Positions 54,488-63,578 of a stretch of DNA of 64,000 nt are shown here, one piece after another. The number at the start of each line of letters is the position of its first letter. Position 1 is the first letter of the stretch. The notes under the pieces were generated by a model. It saw only the letters and a list, made by a program, of their open reading frames with translations. It searched no databases and had not been told where the DNA came from. The stretch is from DASSJT01 sp963715025 (GTDB lineage: Bacteria; Actinomycetota; Actinomycetes; Actinomycetales; Dermatophilaceae): positions 1-64,000 of the forward strand of contig CAVQQQ010000010.1 of NCBI GenBank assembly GCA_963715025.1, written 5' to 3'. The translations under genes and the position numbers were made by a program.

Positions 54488-55009
54488 ATGAGAGTCGACC
54501 TGCAGCAGTGGAGCGAGAAGGCCATCGAGAGGTCGGAGGCGTTGGTCTACGCGGTCGTGGCCATCCTCCTGCTGCTCATTGCAGCGGCGGTCCTCGTCCA
54601 GTCCGTCGTCACGCTGGCGGGCGTTATCGGGGACACGCCGAGCACAGTCGCGGTCGCCACGCTCGACCTGCTCCTGCTCGTCTTCATCGTGGTCGAGCTG
54701 CTGTTCGCGGTGCGCACCATGCTGGCCAAGCGTGAGCTTGTGGCCGAGCCGTTCCTGTTGGTCGGCATCATCGCGTCGATCAAGGAGATCGTGGTGCTGT
54801 CGGTCAAGGCCCCAGACTATGTGGGCACCGAGAGGTTCGATGACACGCTGGGCCTGATTGCGGCCCTGATCGCCGGGGTCTTCCTGCTGGCCCTGGCGTC
54901 GTGGCTGCTGCGGCGCAAGGAGCGCGAGCCGAGCGAGGCCTCGAACTCGGGGCTCGACAGACCCGAGAGCGATGACACGCAGGCTTCGGCCCAAGGTGCG
55001 AGCGCCTGA
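54488..55009 (+). CDS. PsiE-like phosphate-starvation-inducible membrane protein
   Basis: 173 residues from ATG 54488, 8 nt after AAGGA. Four hydrophobic segments (about 19-45, 54-74, 88-104, 119-138) with the PsiE family pattern: AVVAILLLLIAAAVL, LDLLLLVFIVVELLFAVRTML and LVGIIASIKEIVVLS. The tail is acidic and Ser-rich. The function of PsiE proteins is not known beyond induction by phosphate starvation in E. coli. The 12-codon ORF and hairpin upstream may belong to its leader. Confidence 0.8.
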   Translation: MRVDLQQWSEKAIERSEALVYAVVAILLLLIAAAVLVQSVVTLAGVIGDTPSTVAVATLDLLLLVFIVVELLFAVRTMLAKRELVAEPFLLVGIIASIKEIVVLSVKAPDYVGTERFDDTLGLIAALIAGVFLLALASWLLRRKEREPSEASNSGLDRPESDDTQASAQGASA

Positions 55010-55070
55010 GATCGCAGCCAAGCGAGCCCCCGAGCCCTGGTTGCGACTGGTCCTGCCATGCTCGCCCGGC

Positions 55071-55733
55071 TCAGCCGCGGAGCGCTGCCGCCTCAGCGGC
55101 CAGCGCCTCGATGCGGGCCCAGTCGCCCGCTTCCACAGCACCTCGAGGAGTGAGCCACGAACCGCCCACACACCTGACGTTGGGCAGCTCCAGGTAGCGC
55201 GGTGCAGTGTCGAGCGAGATTCCGCCCGTGGGGCAGAAGGTGAGGTGCGGGCATGGCCCCGCCACGGCGCGCAGGTACTCGCGCCCGCCGCTCGCCTCAG
55301 CCGGGAAGAACTTCTGCGCCACCAGGCCCCGCTCGGCCAGGGCCATCATCTCGGTGAGGGTGCCCGCGCCCGCGATCACTGGGAGGCCGGTCTCGAGCAC
55401 GGCGTCCAGCAGTCTCGGAGGAGACCCCGGAGTCACGATGAACTGAGCCCCAGCGGACGCCACCGCCGCGGCATGGTCGGAGGTCAGGACTGTCCCGGCA
55501 CCCACGACCATGCCCTCGACTTCGGCGGTCACTGCCCTGATCGCGCCCAGGGCGGCGTCAGTTCGAAGTGTGATCTCGATGACCGGCACGCCGCCGCGCA
55601 GCAGAGCCTGTGCCAACGGCACCGCGTCGGCCACATCGTCGATCACGACCACCGGGATCACCGGCGACAGGTCGAGCACGTCCTGGGGGGTGGCCGTGGC
55701 GCGCGCCGACGCATGGTTCGACGTGGACGTCAT
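55071..55733 (-). CDS. eda: KDPG aldolase
   Basis: 220 residues. It cleaves 2-keto-3-deoxy-6-phosphogluconate to pyruvate and glyceraldehyde-3-phosphate. The active site is intact: Glu53 and Arg57 in VIEITLR, and Schiff-base Lys141 in VAQKFFPAEASGG. The phosphate loop CPTGGISLDTA and GGSWL follow. The ATG overlaps the edd stop (ATGA). Together with edd it makes the Entner-Doudoroff route, unusual among actinomycetes outside a few groups. Confidence 0.96.
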   Translation of the reverse strand: MTSTSNHASARATATPQDVLDLSPVIPVVVIDDVADAVPLAQALLRGGVPVIEITLRTDAALGAIRAVTAEVEGMVVGAGTVLTSDHAAAVASAGAQFIVTPGSPPRLLDAVLETGLPVIAGAGTLTEMMALAERGLVAQKFFPAEASGGREYLRAVAGPCPHLTFCPTGGISLDTAPRYLELPNVRCVGGSWLTPRGAVEAGDWARIEALAAEAAALRG

Positions 55734-57649
55734 CGCATCTCCTCCTTGTGGGGCCGGCCGCGCTCCGGGACAAGCGCGGCATCGAATGTGCGGCCCAGCT
55801 GTTCGAACACGTGCGCCCCCTCGTCGGCCCTGCCGACCGCCGAGCGCATCGAAGCGAACAGCTCGCGGCCCGTGCCGAACGGCTCCCCGGCCCCGGCGCC
55901 GCCGCGCTCACCGTTGGCCGGCGCCCGGCCAGAGAACTCCGCCGGGTCCACCAGGACCTCGAGGCGACCCGAGCGCGAGTCGACCCGGACCACGTCGCCA
56001 TCGCGCAGCCGGCTGATCGGCCCGGCATGCACCGCCTCTGGAGTCACGTGGATGGCCGCGGGAATGCTCCCCGAAGCGCCACTCATGCGTCCGTCGGTGA
56101 CGAGCGCGACGGCATACCCCCGTTTCTGGAGGACTCCGAGCGAGGGGGTGAGCGCGTGCAGCTCCGGCATTCCGTTGGCGCTGGGTCCCTGCTCGCGGAT
56201 CACCACGACGACATCACGATCGAGCTCGCGTCGCGAGAACGCCCGGAGGAAGCCGACCTGGTCGTCGAAGACTCGCGCAGGCGCCTCCACCACCCGGTGC
56301 TCGGGCGCCACGGCCGAGGTCTTGATCACCGCATGCCCCAGGCTGCCGCGCAGCACGCGTAGCCCGCCCTCCGGCTCGAAGGGGTCCGTGGCCGGCCGCA
56401 GAACCGACGGGTCCGCCGACTCGGCCGCGGCGTGCTCCCAGCGCAGCACGCCCGCCTCGTCGAGCAGTGGCCGCTGGCGGTAGCGCGACAGCCCCGGGCC
56501 GGCGAGGGTCTGGACGTCGTCGTGCAGCAGTCCGGCGTCGAGCAGCGTGCCCACGAGGAACGGCGTGCCCCCCGCCTGGTGGAAGTGGTTCACGTCCGCG
56601 CTGCCGTTGGGGTAGATCCGCGCGATCAGGGGAACCACCCTCGACAGGTCGTCGAAGTCCTCCCAGGCCAGATCGATTCCGGCCGCTGCCGCCATCGTGA
56701 CGAGGTGCATGGTGTGGTTGGTCGACCCGCCGGTGGCGAGCAAGGCCACCACTCCGTTGACCACGGCCTTGGCGTCGACGATCTCGCCGATCCCGTAGGG
56801 CCGCTCCGACGCCGCGATCTCGATGACCCGTCGGGCTGCCCCAGCCGTGAGGGCCTCGCGCAGCGGGTCGTCGGGCGAAACGAAGGCCGCGCCAGGAAGG
56901 TGCAGGCCCATGACGTCCATGAGCATCTGGTTCGAGTTGGCCGTGCCGTAGAACGTGCAGGTGCCGGGCGAGTGATAGCTCGCGATCTCCGAGGCCAGCA
57001 GCTCGGGACGCCCGACCTCCCCGGCTGCGAACTGCTTGCGCACCTCCGCCTTCTCGGCATTGGACCGGCCGGTAGCCATCGGGCCGGCGGGCACCAGCGC
57101 CATCGGCAGGTGCCCGAAAGCCAGACCGCCCGCGACGAGCCCCGGGACGATCTTGTCGCACACCCCGAGCAGCAGGGCGGCGTCGAAGACGTCGTGACTG
57201 AGCGAGATGGCGGTCGCCATCGCGATGACGTCGCGGCTGAACAGGCTGAGCTCCATGCCCGTCCGTCCCTGCGTGATGCCGTCGCACATGGCCGGCACCC
57301 CGCCGGCCACCCGCGCGACGGCGCCCAGCCCCCGAGCAGTCGCCTTGAGCTGCTGCGGATAGGCCTCGTAGGGCGCGTGCGCCGACAGCATGTCGTTGTA
57401 CGACGTCACGATGCCGACGGACATGGCGTCCTCGCCCTGCATCGCGGCGCGGTCCGCGCCGCCGCACGCTGCGACGGCATGGGCGAGGTTGGAGCAGCCG
57501 AGGTCGAGGCGGGCCGGCTTCAAGCCCCGCTCGGCTGCGGCTGCGGAAATGCGTGTGAGGTATGCCGTTCGGCTGGCCTCGCTGCGCGCGGCAAGCCGGG
57601 CGGTGACCTCGGCGACGACCGGATGGATTGACGCTGCCTGGGATGCCAT
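55730..57649 (-). CDS. edd: 6-phosphogluconate dehydratase
   Basis: 639 residues from ATG 57649, 7 nt after AGGAG; the frame is open 33 codons further but without a ribosome site. An IlvD/Edd-family Fe-S dehydratase: CSNLAHAVAACGG, PAMCDGITQGRTGMELS and LLGVCDKIVPG hold the cluster cysteines, and LLATGGSTNHTMHL and VTDGRMSGASGSIPA are family blocks. It makes KDPG from 6-phosphogluconate. A 15-bp palindrome 14 nt upstream of the start may bind a sugar-acid regulator. Confidence 0.96.
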   Translation of the reverse strand: MASQAASIHPVVAEVTARLAARSEASRTAYLTRISAAAAERGLKPARLDLGCSNLAHAVAACGGADRAAMQGEDAMSVGIVTSYNDMLSAHAPYEAYPQQLKATARGLGAVARVAGGVPAMCDGITQGRTGMELSLFSRDVIAMATAISLSHDVFDAALLLGVCDKIVPGLVAGGLAFGHLPMALVPAGPMATGRSNAEKAEVRKQFAAGEVGRPELLASEIASYHSPGTCTFYGTANSNQMLMDVMGLHLPGAAFVSPDDPLREALTAGAARRVIEIAASERPYGIGEIVDAKAVVNGVVALLATGGSTNHTMHLVTMAAAAGIDLAWEDFDDLSRVVPLIARIYPNGSADVNHFHQAGGTPFLVGTLLDAGLLHDDVQTLAGPGLSRYRQRPLLDEAGVLRWEHAAAESADPSVLRPATDPFEPEGGLRVLRGSLGHAVIKTSAVAPEHRVVEAPARVFDDQVGFLRAFSRRELDRDVVVVIREQGPSANGMPELHALTPSLGVLQKRGYAVALVTDGRMSGASGSIPAAIHVTPEAVHAGPISRLRDGDVVRVDSRSGRLEVLVDPAEFSGRAPANGERGGAGAGEPFGTGRELFASMRSAVGRADEGAHVFEQLGRTFDAALVPERGRPHKEEMR

Positions 57650-57662
57650 CGAAAACTCCTGG

Positions 57663-57677
57663 GAATCGGATCGATTC
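57663..57677. promoter_or_regulatory. Palindrome GAATCG-GAT-CGATTC upstream of edd
   Basis: A perfect 6-3-6 inverted repeat ends 14 nt before the edd ATG, overlapping the likely leader. It fits an operator for a GntR- or LacI-type regulator, though none is encoded nearby. The rest of the 57650-57828 gap shows nothing more I can name. Confidence 0.5.
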
Positions 57678-57828
57678 ACGTCTCGGGCGATGTGGAAGTG
57701 GCCCGATGGAACGGCGTCGATGGCGTCCGCACTGGTCTGTGACGCCAATGACGCTACGGAATGGTCCGACCGTTGGGACAGATCCGTCCGAATTCTGGAT
57801 GGTTATCCGACTCGCGGGTAACCGGCAG

Positions 57829-58509
57829 TCAGGGCTGGCGGCGGCTCACCGACCAGGCCGTCCGGTCGTCGAGATCTCCCTCACCCACCCGGGCGAAGAC
57901 CAGCCGGTCGTGCAGGCGGTTGGAGCGGCCGGCCCAGAACTCGACCTCGTTACAGGCGATCCGGTAGCCGCCCCACGTGTCCGGAACCGGCACGTCGTCC
58001 GGGCGTCCGTGGTCCGGCCAGCGTGCGGCATACCTCTGGTAGGCCTCCTCCAGCCCCTCCCTGGAGCCGATGGGCTGGGACTGCCGTGAGGCCCACGCAC
58101 TGACCCGCGATCCCCACGGCCGGGTGCCGAAGTAGGCCTCGACCTCCGGGCGAGGGATCTCGACCGCTCGCCCGCGGAACCGGACGGCCCGGAACATCGA
58201 GGGCCAGGCCAGGCTGGCGGCGACACTCGGGTTGGCCGCCAGCTCGACCGACTTGGCCGACTCCAGGCCGCACACAAAACCTGGGCCCTGGTGGTCGAAG
58301 AACCGCATCAGCACCGTCCGCACATTGGGGGCGCACTGCGCGTCGACAGTTGCGACCGAGAGGGCGAGCGGCTCCGGCACGTCGAGGTGGGTGTGTGCCC
58401 TTGCCATCGCCTCGCGGACCCACAGGTCGGCCTGGCGCCAGGGAGTCGGCGCCAGCGCCTCCTCCGACAGCCCCTCGCCCCGGTAGTCCACGCGTCGCGC
58501 CTCTGCCAT
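57829..58509 (-). CDS. pdxH: Pyridoxamine 5'-phosphate oxidase
   Basis: 226 residues. It oxidises pyridoxine or pyridoxamine 5'-phosphate to PLP with FMN. Hallmarks: NVRTVLMRFFDHQGPGF for FMN binding, 'SRVSAWASRQSQPIGSR', and the C-terminal signature EFWAGRSNRLHDRLVF (EFWQG in most members; the Gln is Ala here). Length and frame are normal. The start is the ATG at 58509. It is encoded alone, 104 bp from the stress-protein gene. Confidence 0.94.
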   Translation of the reverse strand: MAEARRVDYRGEGLSEEALAPTPWRQADLWVREAMARAHTHLDVPEPLALSVATVDAQCAPNVRTVLMRFFDHQGPGFVCGLESAKSVELAANPSVAASLAWPSMFRAVRFRGRAVEIPRPEVEAYFGTRPWGSRVSAWASRQSQPIGSREGLEEAYQRYAARWPDHGRPDDVPVPDTWGGYRIACNEVEFWAGRSNRLHDRLVFARVGEGDLDDRTAWSVSRRQP

Positions 58510-58613
58510 GCCACGAGACTAGGGGCCGGATGCCGTCCGGCAGCGCTCCGCCCGCTTCTCGCCCAACCGTGCATCCACGCTGGCACGCGAGTGCTGACCA
58601 CCCGGCATACCCC

Positions 58614-59060
58614 TCATCTGGGGTGTCGCGCAGGTGGCACGACGAGCACCGGCTGCTCGGCGAACTCGAGGACGTGCCGGGTCTGGCTCCCGACGTAGGG
58701 CTCCCCGCCAACCGAGCGCGCCGACTTGCCGATGACCACCAGGTCGGCCTGCCACTGGCGTGCGGCCTTGAGGATCGCAGGCGCGATCGCGCCAGGCAGC
58801 AGCATCGTCTCAGCCTCGACGCCCGCCGCTCTGGCCATGGCGTCGATCCGGCTCAGCAACGACTGGCGGGAGTGGCTCGTGCGCGCTTCCACGCCGGCCC
58901 GCCCGCTGGCCGCCGCGACCGCCTCGCTCAGCTCGTGGTCGACCGCGACGTGGACCGCCCGCAGGCGCGCCCCGAGGCCGTCGGCGAGCGCCACGGCCAG
59001 CCGCGTCGCGCTCAGCGAGTCCGGCGAGTCGTCCACGGCCAGGAGGATCCGCTCGATCAC
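58614..59060 (-). CDS. Universal stress protein, last gene of the V/A-ATPase operon
   Basis: 148 residues from GTG 59060, 8 nt after GGAGG and overlapping the subunit D stop (GTGA). UspA fold: IERILLAVDDSPDSLSATRLAVALA at the start and 'DLVVIGKSARSVGGEPYVGSQTRHVLEFAEQPVLVVP' at the end. The G-x2-G-x9-G-(S/T) ATP loop is recognisable but loosened (GKSARSVGG...GSQTR). Being translated with ATPase subunits suggests a role in regulating the pump or in responding to energy state. Confidence 0.88.
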   Translation of the reverse strand: MIERILLAVDDSPDSLSATRLAVALADGLGARLRAVHVAVDHELSEAVAAASGRAGVEARTSHSRQSLLSRIDAMARAAGVEAETMLLPGAIAPAILKAARQWQADLVVIGKSARSVGGEPYVGSQTRHVLEFAEQPVLVVPPARHPR

Positions 59061-59683
59061 GGCCCCCACCTCCTTCCCATTCCGGCGGCGGCTTGCCGCA
59101 GCCTCATGCCCTCTTCCAGCTCGGCCTGCTCCAGGGACAGCTCGAGCAGCGCGAGCGACCCCTCGATCCGGGGCAGCCACCGCTTCTCCAGCGCCCGGAG
59201 GCGGCGGCGGGTGACGGCGATCTCGGCGTCCATCCGGCGCACCGCCTCCTCGGCGGCGGCCAGGCGCGCACCCGCCACCGCAGCCGCCCGGAACGCCGCC
59301 GATGCAGGGGCGATCCCAGCGTTGGTGCGCTGCTGCTCCGGGGCCGGCCCCGGATCGACGATGGCGGCGTCGACGGGATAGCTCAGGCCCATCGAGGTGG
59401 TCCACTGCACCTCCACAGTCGCCTCTTCCGCCGGGCTTGCCGTGCGTATGCCGTCCTGCCCGCCCAGGAGGGCGGCGCGCAGCAGCCACCTGCGGGCCTC
59501 GGCGCAGGCGGCCTCCCAGTCCGCTCGGTGCCGCTCGGCCTGCAGCCCGAGCCGCTGACGCTCAGGAAAGAGGATGCGCAGCTTGCGGTCGAGTTGTTCC
59601 CGCCCGCGTACGGCGATGGACTGCCTGCGGCGCAGCCAGTTGCGCCCGGCTCGGCCCGGCGGGACTCCTGGCATCACGGACAT
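59057..59683 (-). CDS. atpD: V/A-type ATPase subunit D
   Basis: 208 residues. The long two-helix central-stalk subunit: RNWLRRRQSIAVRGREQLDRKLRIL near the N-terminus and AEEAVRRMDAEIAVTRRRLRALEKRWLPRI near residue 140-170, with the antiparallel coiled coil expected of subunit D. It sits between subunit B (4-nt gap) and the stress protein (overlap). The symbol follows the V/A-type naming, not the F-type beta subunit. Confidence 0.9.
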   Translation of the reverse strand: MSVMPGVPPGRAGRNWLRRRQSIAVRGREQLDRKLRILFPERQRLGLQAERHRADWEAACAEARRWLLRAALLGGQDGIRTASPAEEATVEVQWTTSMGLSYPVDAAIVDPGPAPEQQRTNAGIAPASAAFRAAAVAGARLAAAEEAVRRMDAEIAVTRRRLRALEKRWLPRIEGSLALLELSLEQAELEEGMRLRQAAAGMGRRWGP

Positions 59684-59687
59684 CGGG

Positions 59688-61106
59688 TCACCCGCCGTTC
59701 TCCGGGTGGGCGTCGAGCAGCGCCTGCGGGATCATGGTCAGCTCGCGGCGAGGCAGCACGCTCAGGACGTCCCAGCATCGCGCCAGGGTTTCGTCGAGCC
59801 CCCGCAGCTCGTCGCGGCCCTGGTGCACGAGCCGGCGCTCGAACTCGGTCTCGAAGCGCAGGTACATCTGGTCGGTAGCGTTGAGAGCCGACGCCCCGAC
59901 GATCTCTGCCAGCTCGCGGATCGCGCGGGCGTGGGCGAGCGCCGCGAGCAGTTGGGCGGCGAGCTCGAGGTGTCCCTCGCGGGTGCGGCCCGACCCGGCG
60001 CCGTTTCGCATGAGGCGGGAGAGCGAGGCCAGCGGGTCGACGGGCGGGTAGACGCCCCTCGCCTGGACCGCGCGGCTGAGGACGATCTGGCCCTCGGTGA
60101 TGTAGCCGGTGAGGTCGGGCACCGGGTGGGTGATGTCACCGGCGGGCATGGTCAGCACCGGCACGACAGTGACGGAGCCGGCCTGCCCGTGAATCCGGCC
60201 GCAGCGCTCGTACAAGGTCGCGAGGTCGCTGTAGAGGTAGCCGGGGTAGGCGCGCCGGCCGGGCAGCTCGCCCCGCGCCGACGACACCTCTCGGAGCGCC
60301 TCGGCGTAGCTGGTCATGTCCGCCAGCACCACCAGGACGTGCCGCTCGAGGTCGAATGCGAGGTGCTCGGCCACCGTCAGCGCGATCCGCGGCGTGAGGA
60401 TGCGCTCCACGACCGGGTCGTCGGCGGTGTTGAGCAGGAGTACCAGCTCCCCGCTGTCGAGCCGCTCCTCGAGGGTGTCGCGCACCGCATCGGCGTCCGC
60501 GTGGGTCAGCCCCATCGCGGCGAAGACGACGCTGAACGGCTCGTCGCCGGCAGTCGCCTGGGCGGCGAGCTGTGCCGCGAGCTCGAGGTGGGGCAGGCCG
60601 GCGGCCGAGAAGATCGGCAGCTTCTGGCCGCGCACCAGCGTGGTGAGAGCGTCGATGGCCGAGATGCCGGTCAGGACCGGCTCCGCGGGGGGAGCGCGGT
60701 GGGTGGGGTTGAGCGGGAGACCTGCGACGGGGGAAGTCGACCGGCCCGAGATCGGAGGGCCTCCGTCGATCGGCTCGCCGCGCCCGTTGCAGACTCGGCC
60801 CAGCCAGCCGGCTCCGACCGGGATGCGCACGGGCTGGCCGGTGAAGGCAACCGTCGTGCCCCCCGGCAGGAGCCCGTCGGTGCCTTCCAGCACTTGGACG
60901 ACGGCGAGGTCATGGTCAATCTCGAGGACGATCCCATGGCGGGTCGACCCGACGCCGTCACCCGAGGACATCCGCACCAGCGCGAACTCGTCCCAGCCCA
61001 CGTCGGCGACCCCGCCCACGACCACGAGGGGTCCGCGGATCTCGGTCACGCCGGCATGCTCGACGGTGGGGCCCGACCAGGCCCGATCCGCTCGGCGCGC
61101 CTTCAT
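59688..61106 (-). CDS. atpB: V/A-type ATPase subunit B (non-catalytic)
   Basis: 472 residues from an ATG overlapping the subunit A stop (ATGA). Conserved blocks: GRVCNGRGEPIDGGPPI, ISAIDALTTLVRGQKLPIFSAAGLPH (no P-loop, as expected), ADMTSYAEALREVSSARGELPGRRAYPGYLYSDLATLYERCGR (cites the family signature over several blocks), and 'VLTMPAGDITHPVPDLTGYITEGQI'. It forms the A3B3 head with subunit A. Length is normal. Confidence 0.95.
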   Translation of the reverse strand: MKARRADRAWSGPTVEHAGVTEIRGPLVVVGGVADVGWDEFALVRMSSGDGVGSTRHGIVLEIDHDLAVVQVLEGTDGLLPGGTTVAFTGQPVRIPVGAGWLGRVCNGRGEPIDGGPPISGRSTSPVAGLPLNPTHRAPPAEPVLTGISAIDALTTLVRGQKLPIFSAAGLPHLELAAQLAAQATAGDEPFSVVFAAMGLTHADADAVRDTLEERLDSGELVLLLNTADDPVVERILTPRIALTVAEHLAFDLERHVLVVLADMTSYAEALREVSSARGELPGRRAYPGYLYSDLATLYERCGRIHGQAGSVTVVPVLTMPAGDITHPVPDLTGYITEGQIVLSRAVQARGVYPPVDPLASLSRLMRNGAGSGRTREGHLELAAQLLAALAHARAIRELAEIVGASALNATDQMYLRFETEFERRLVHQGRDELRGLDETLARCWDVLSVLPRRELTMIPQALLDAHPENGG

Positions 61107-62833
61107 CGCAGGCCCTCCAGACGGGAAAGCACCTGGTCGCGGCGCGAGGCGACGCCCTCGACGTCGTCCGGCGGCGTCTCCTGGGCCGCGCGCAGCAGCG
61201 GGGAGAAATCCAGCTCCTCGATCTCTGAGGCGGTGACGCCGACCGCGCCGACGAGTGTCTCGCAGGCGTCAACAACGGCCAGGACGGCGTCGACCAGGGC
61301 CGCAGTCTTCGTCGCCGCGCAGTGCGCGTCGTTTGCAGAGAGGGCGCTCTGCTGCAGCACGCCTTCGCGCAGCAGCCGGCCCCCGAGCAACGACACCCGC
61401 TCGTGACCGGGCAGCGAGTTGACCCCGACAAGCGCTGCCAGATCGCCTAGCCGGTCGGCCTCGGCGAGGAGCCCGGTCACTCGCGCCCGCCGGCGGCTCC
61501 ACGACGGGTCGCCATTGCGGGAGTACCACACGCCCAGGTGCTCGGCGTCGCGCGAGAAGGAGCCGGCCCAGGCCACGGCCGGATAGTGGCGGGCGTACGC
61601 CAGGTCGCGGTCGAGGGCCCACATGCCCCGGACGAACCGCTCGGTGTGCGCCGTCACGGGCTCGGTGGTGTCGCCGCCCGGCGGTGAGACGGCGCCGATG
61701 ATGGTCACAGACGCCTCCCGGCCGCCGAGCGTCGTGACCCGTCCGGCTCGCTCGTAGAAGGCGGCCAGCGCGGATGGGAGTCCCGCCGGGTACCCCTCCT
61801 CCGTGGGTAGGGCTCCCGAGCGCGAGCCGAACTCCCGCAGCGCCTCCGCCCACCGGGACGTGGAGTCCGCGATGACCACGGCGTCGTAGCCCATGTCCCG
61901 GAAGTACTCGGCCACCGTGACGCCGCTGTAGATGCTGGCCTCCCGCGCCATCATCGGCATGTTCGACGTGTTGGCGATGATGACCGTGCGATCCGCGAGG
62001 CGGCGACCGGTCGCCGGATCGGTGAGCTCGGCCAGCTCAGTGAGCACGTCCGCCATCTCGTTGCCGCGCTCCCCGCACCCGACGTACACGATGACGTGGG
62101 CGGCGCACCACTTCGCGATCTGCTGGAGCAGCATCGTCTTCCCGGTGCCGAAGCCGCCCGGCACGGCAACGGTGCTGCCGCGCGCCACGGGGAAGACCGC
62201 GTCGATGACGCGCTGTCCGGTGAGCAGCGGCTCGACGGCCTCATGACGCTCCCGCACCGGCCGCGGCCGACGAACCGGCCAGTCCACCACAGGCGAGATC
62301 GGCAGGCCACCGACCCTGGCCACGGGGTCTGTGGCCGAGTGCCTTCCGGCGGGCGCAAGCCACTCGACGGCTCCAGAGACGCCGGGCGGCACCAGCACCC
62401 GGTGCTCGACGAGGAGGGGACTCGGGATGGTGCCGAGCAGCATGCCCTCATCGACGGTGTCGCCCAGCGCGGCTCCTGGCGCCCACTCGACGACGGATTC
62501 CGCGTGGCCGAGGGACCCTCCAGGAGCAAGCCACACCGGCGCGCTGGACAGGGGCCGCAGCAGGCCGTCGAACACACCGCCAAGCAGGTGCGGCCCGAGG
62601 CGCGCCGAGAGCGGCCGGCCGAGCGCGGTCACAGCGTCCCCGGCGCGCAGACCGCCCGTGTACTCGTAGGCCTGGGCGGTGACGGTGGTGCCGCGGATCG
62701 CCACCACCTCGCCGGAAAGCCCCTCCGGACCAAGCGAGACCATCTCGGACATGGCCACGCCCCGGAGCCCCTCGACCTCCACGAGGGGCCCACTCACCCG
62801 GACGACGCGGGCTGGGCTCAGCCGGTGCTCCAC
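61103..62833 (-). CDS. atpA: V/A-type ATPase subunit A (catalytic)
   Basis: 576 residues from GTG 62833. The P-loop is GGFGTGKT (226-233), slightly different from the usual GPFGSGKT; catalytic Glu255 and Glu259 are in GCGERGNEM. The non-homologous region (about 115-185) characteristic of V/A-type A subunits is present: LGTIPSPLLVEHRVLVPPGVSG. STSRWAEALREFGSRSGALP and EEGYPAGLPSALAAFYERAGR are conserved. It overlaps subunit E by 16 nt. The pump may synthesise ATP or pump ions; the ion is not clear. Confidence 0.95.
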   Translation of the reverse strand: MEHRLSPARVVRVSGPLVEVEGLRGVAMSEMVSLGPEGLSGEVVAIRGTTVTAQAYEYTGGLRAGDAVTALGRPLSARLGPHLLGGVFDGLLRPLSSAPVWLAPGGSLGHAESVVEWAPGAALGDTVDEGMLLGTIPSPLLVEHRVLVPPGVSGAVEWLAPAGRHSATDPVARVGGLPISPVVDWPVRRPRPVRERHEAVEPLLTGQRVIDAVFPVARGSTVAVPGGFGTGKTMLLQQIAKWCAAHVIVYVGCGERGNEMADVLTELAELTDPATGRRLADRTVIIANTSNMPMMAREASIYSGVTVAEYFRDMGYDAVVIADSTSRWAEALREFGSRSGALPTEEGYPAGLPSALAAFYERAGRVTTLGGREASVTIIGAVSPPGGDTTEPVTAHTERFVRGMWALDRDLAYARHYPAVAWAGSFSRDAEHLGVWYSRNGDPSWSRRRARVTGLLAEADRLGDLAALVGVNSLPGHERVSLLGGRLLREGVLQQSALSANDAHCAATKTAALVDAVLAVVDACETLVGAVGVTASEIEELDFSPLLRAAQETPPDDVEGVASRRDQVLSRLEGLR

Positions 62834-63333
62834 AGATCCTCCAGGTCAAGTCCGCCCACCGCACTGTCGGCCAGAGCCGCGACCGAGGCGTCGATGGTCC
62901 GCCCGTCCGCCGTCCGGGCCAGCAGGCCGCCGTCGGGGGTCTCGGTGACGTCTGCGACACCGCCCAGCCGGCGTCGTAGGCCAGCTTCGAGGCGCTCTCG
63001 GCTCCCGGGCCGGTCCAAGACCTCGAGGACGGTATGCCGCGCCTGACGGACCAGGTCGTCGTAGACGGCCCGCTGGGCGGCCAGCAAGGCGGTGCGAGCG
63101 GCACGGCGCGCCGCTGCCCGTTCCGCGGCCAGCACGTCGGCACCGTCAGCCTCCCCCTGGCGCCGCGCCTCGGACAGCAGCGCATGCACGTGCGCCTGGG
63201 CATCGCCGAGGGCAGCCTCGCCCTCGGCCTGCGCGGCATCGACCAGGGCCTCGGCCTGCGCCCGCGAGCGGGCGACCAGCGCCGCCTGGAGCGGCGCGAG
63301 GCCCAAGGTAGTGCTGGCCGTGGCGACCGTCAT
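62818..63333 (-). CDS. atpE: V/A-type ATPase subunit E (peripheral stalk)
   Basis: 171 residues from ATG 63333, overlapping the F stop (ATGA). A long Ala/Glu/Arg coiled coil (RSRAQAEALVDAAQAEGEAA, ARRQGEADGADVLAAERAAA) followed by a small alpha/beta domain with VYDDLVRQARHTVLEVL and GGLLARTADGRTIDASV. That is the E-subunit plan. Sequence identity in this family is low, so the call rests partly on its place between F and A. Confidence 0.82.
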   Translation of the reverse strand: MTVATASTTLGLAPLQAALVARSRAQAEALVDAAQAEGEAALGDAQAHVHALLSEARRQGEADGADVLAAERAAARRAARTALLAAQRAVYDDLVRQARHTVLEVLDRPGSRERLEAGLRRRLGGVADVTETPDGGLLARTADGRTIDASVAALADSAVGGLDLEDLWSTG

Positions 63334-63578
63334 GGGGGCATCACCACCGTCAGGGGAGCGGAAGGGCGCGAGCGGTCCTCCCCGAGAGCTTCCGCGGCGG
63401 CGGCCGTAAGGATGATGACCGCGGCATCCGACAGCTCGGACCAACCCTGGCGGACCTCGTCGGCACCGTCGGCGGGGATCACGCGGACGCCGGCCAGCGC
63501 GAACCCGGCCACGGCCTGCTCCTCGCCCAGCGCCACGATGGCGCGTCCTGGGCCCGCACCCCTCCGCACGGCGCTCAC
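63330..63578 (-). CDS. atpF: V/A-type ATPase subunit F
   Basis: 82 residues from GTG 63578, overlapping the K stop (GTGA). Small Rossmann-like protein: AIVALGEEQAVAGFALAGVRVIPADG, then SDAAVIILTAAAAEALG. This is the F-subunit pattern (usually 95-105 residues, so the C-terminal helix is short here: RSRPSAPLTVVMPP). It joins D in the rotating stalk. Confidence 0.85.
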   Translation of the reverse strand: MSAVRRGAGPGRAIVALGEEQAVAGFALAGVRVIPADGADEVRQGWSELSDAAVIILTAAAAEALGEDRSRPSAPLTVVMPP

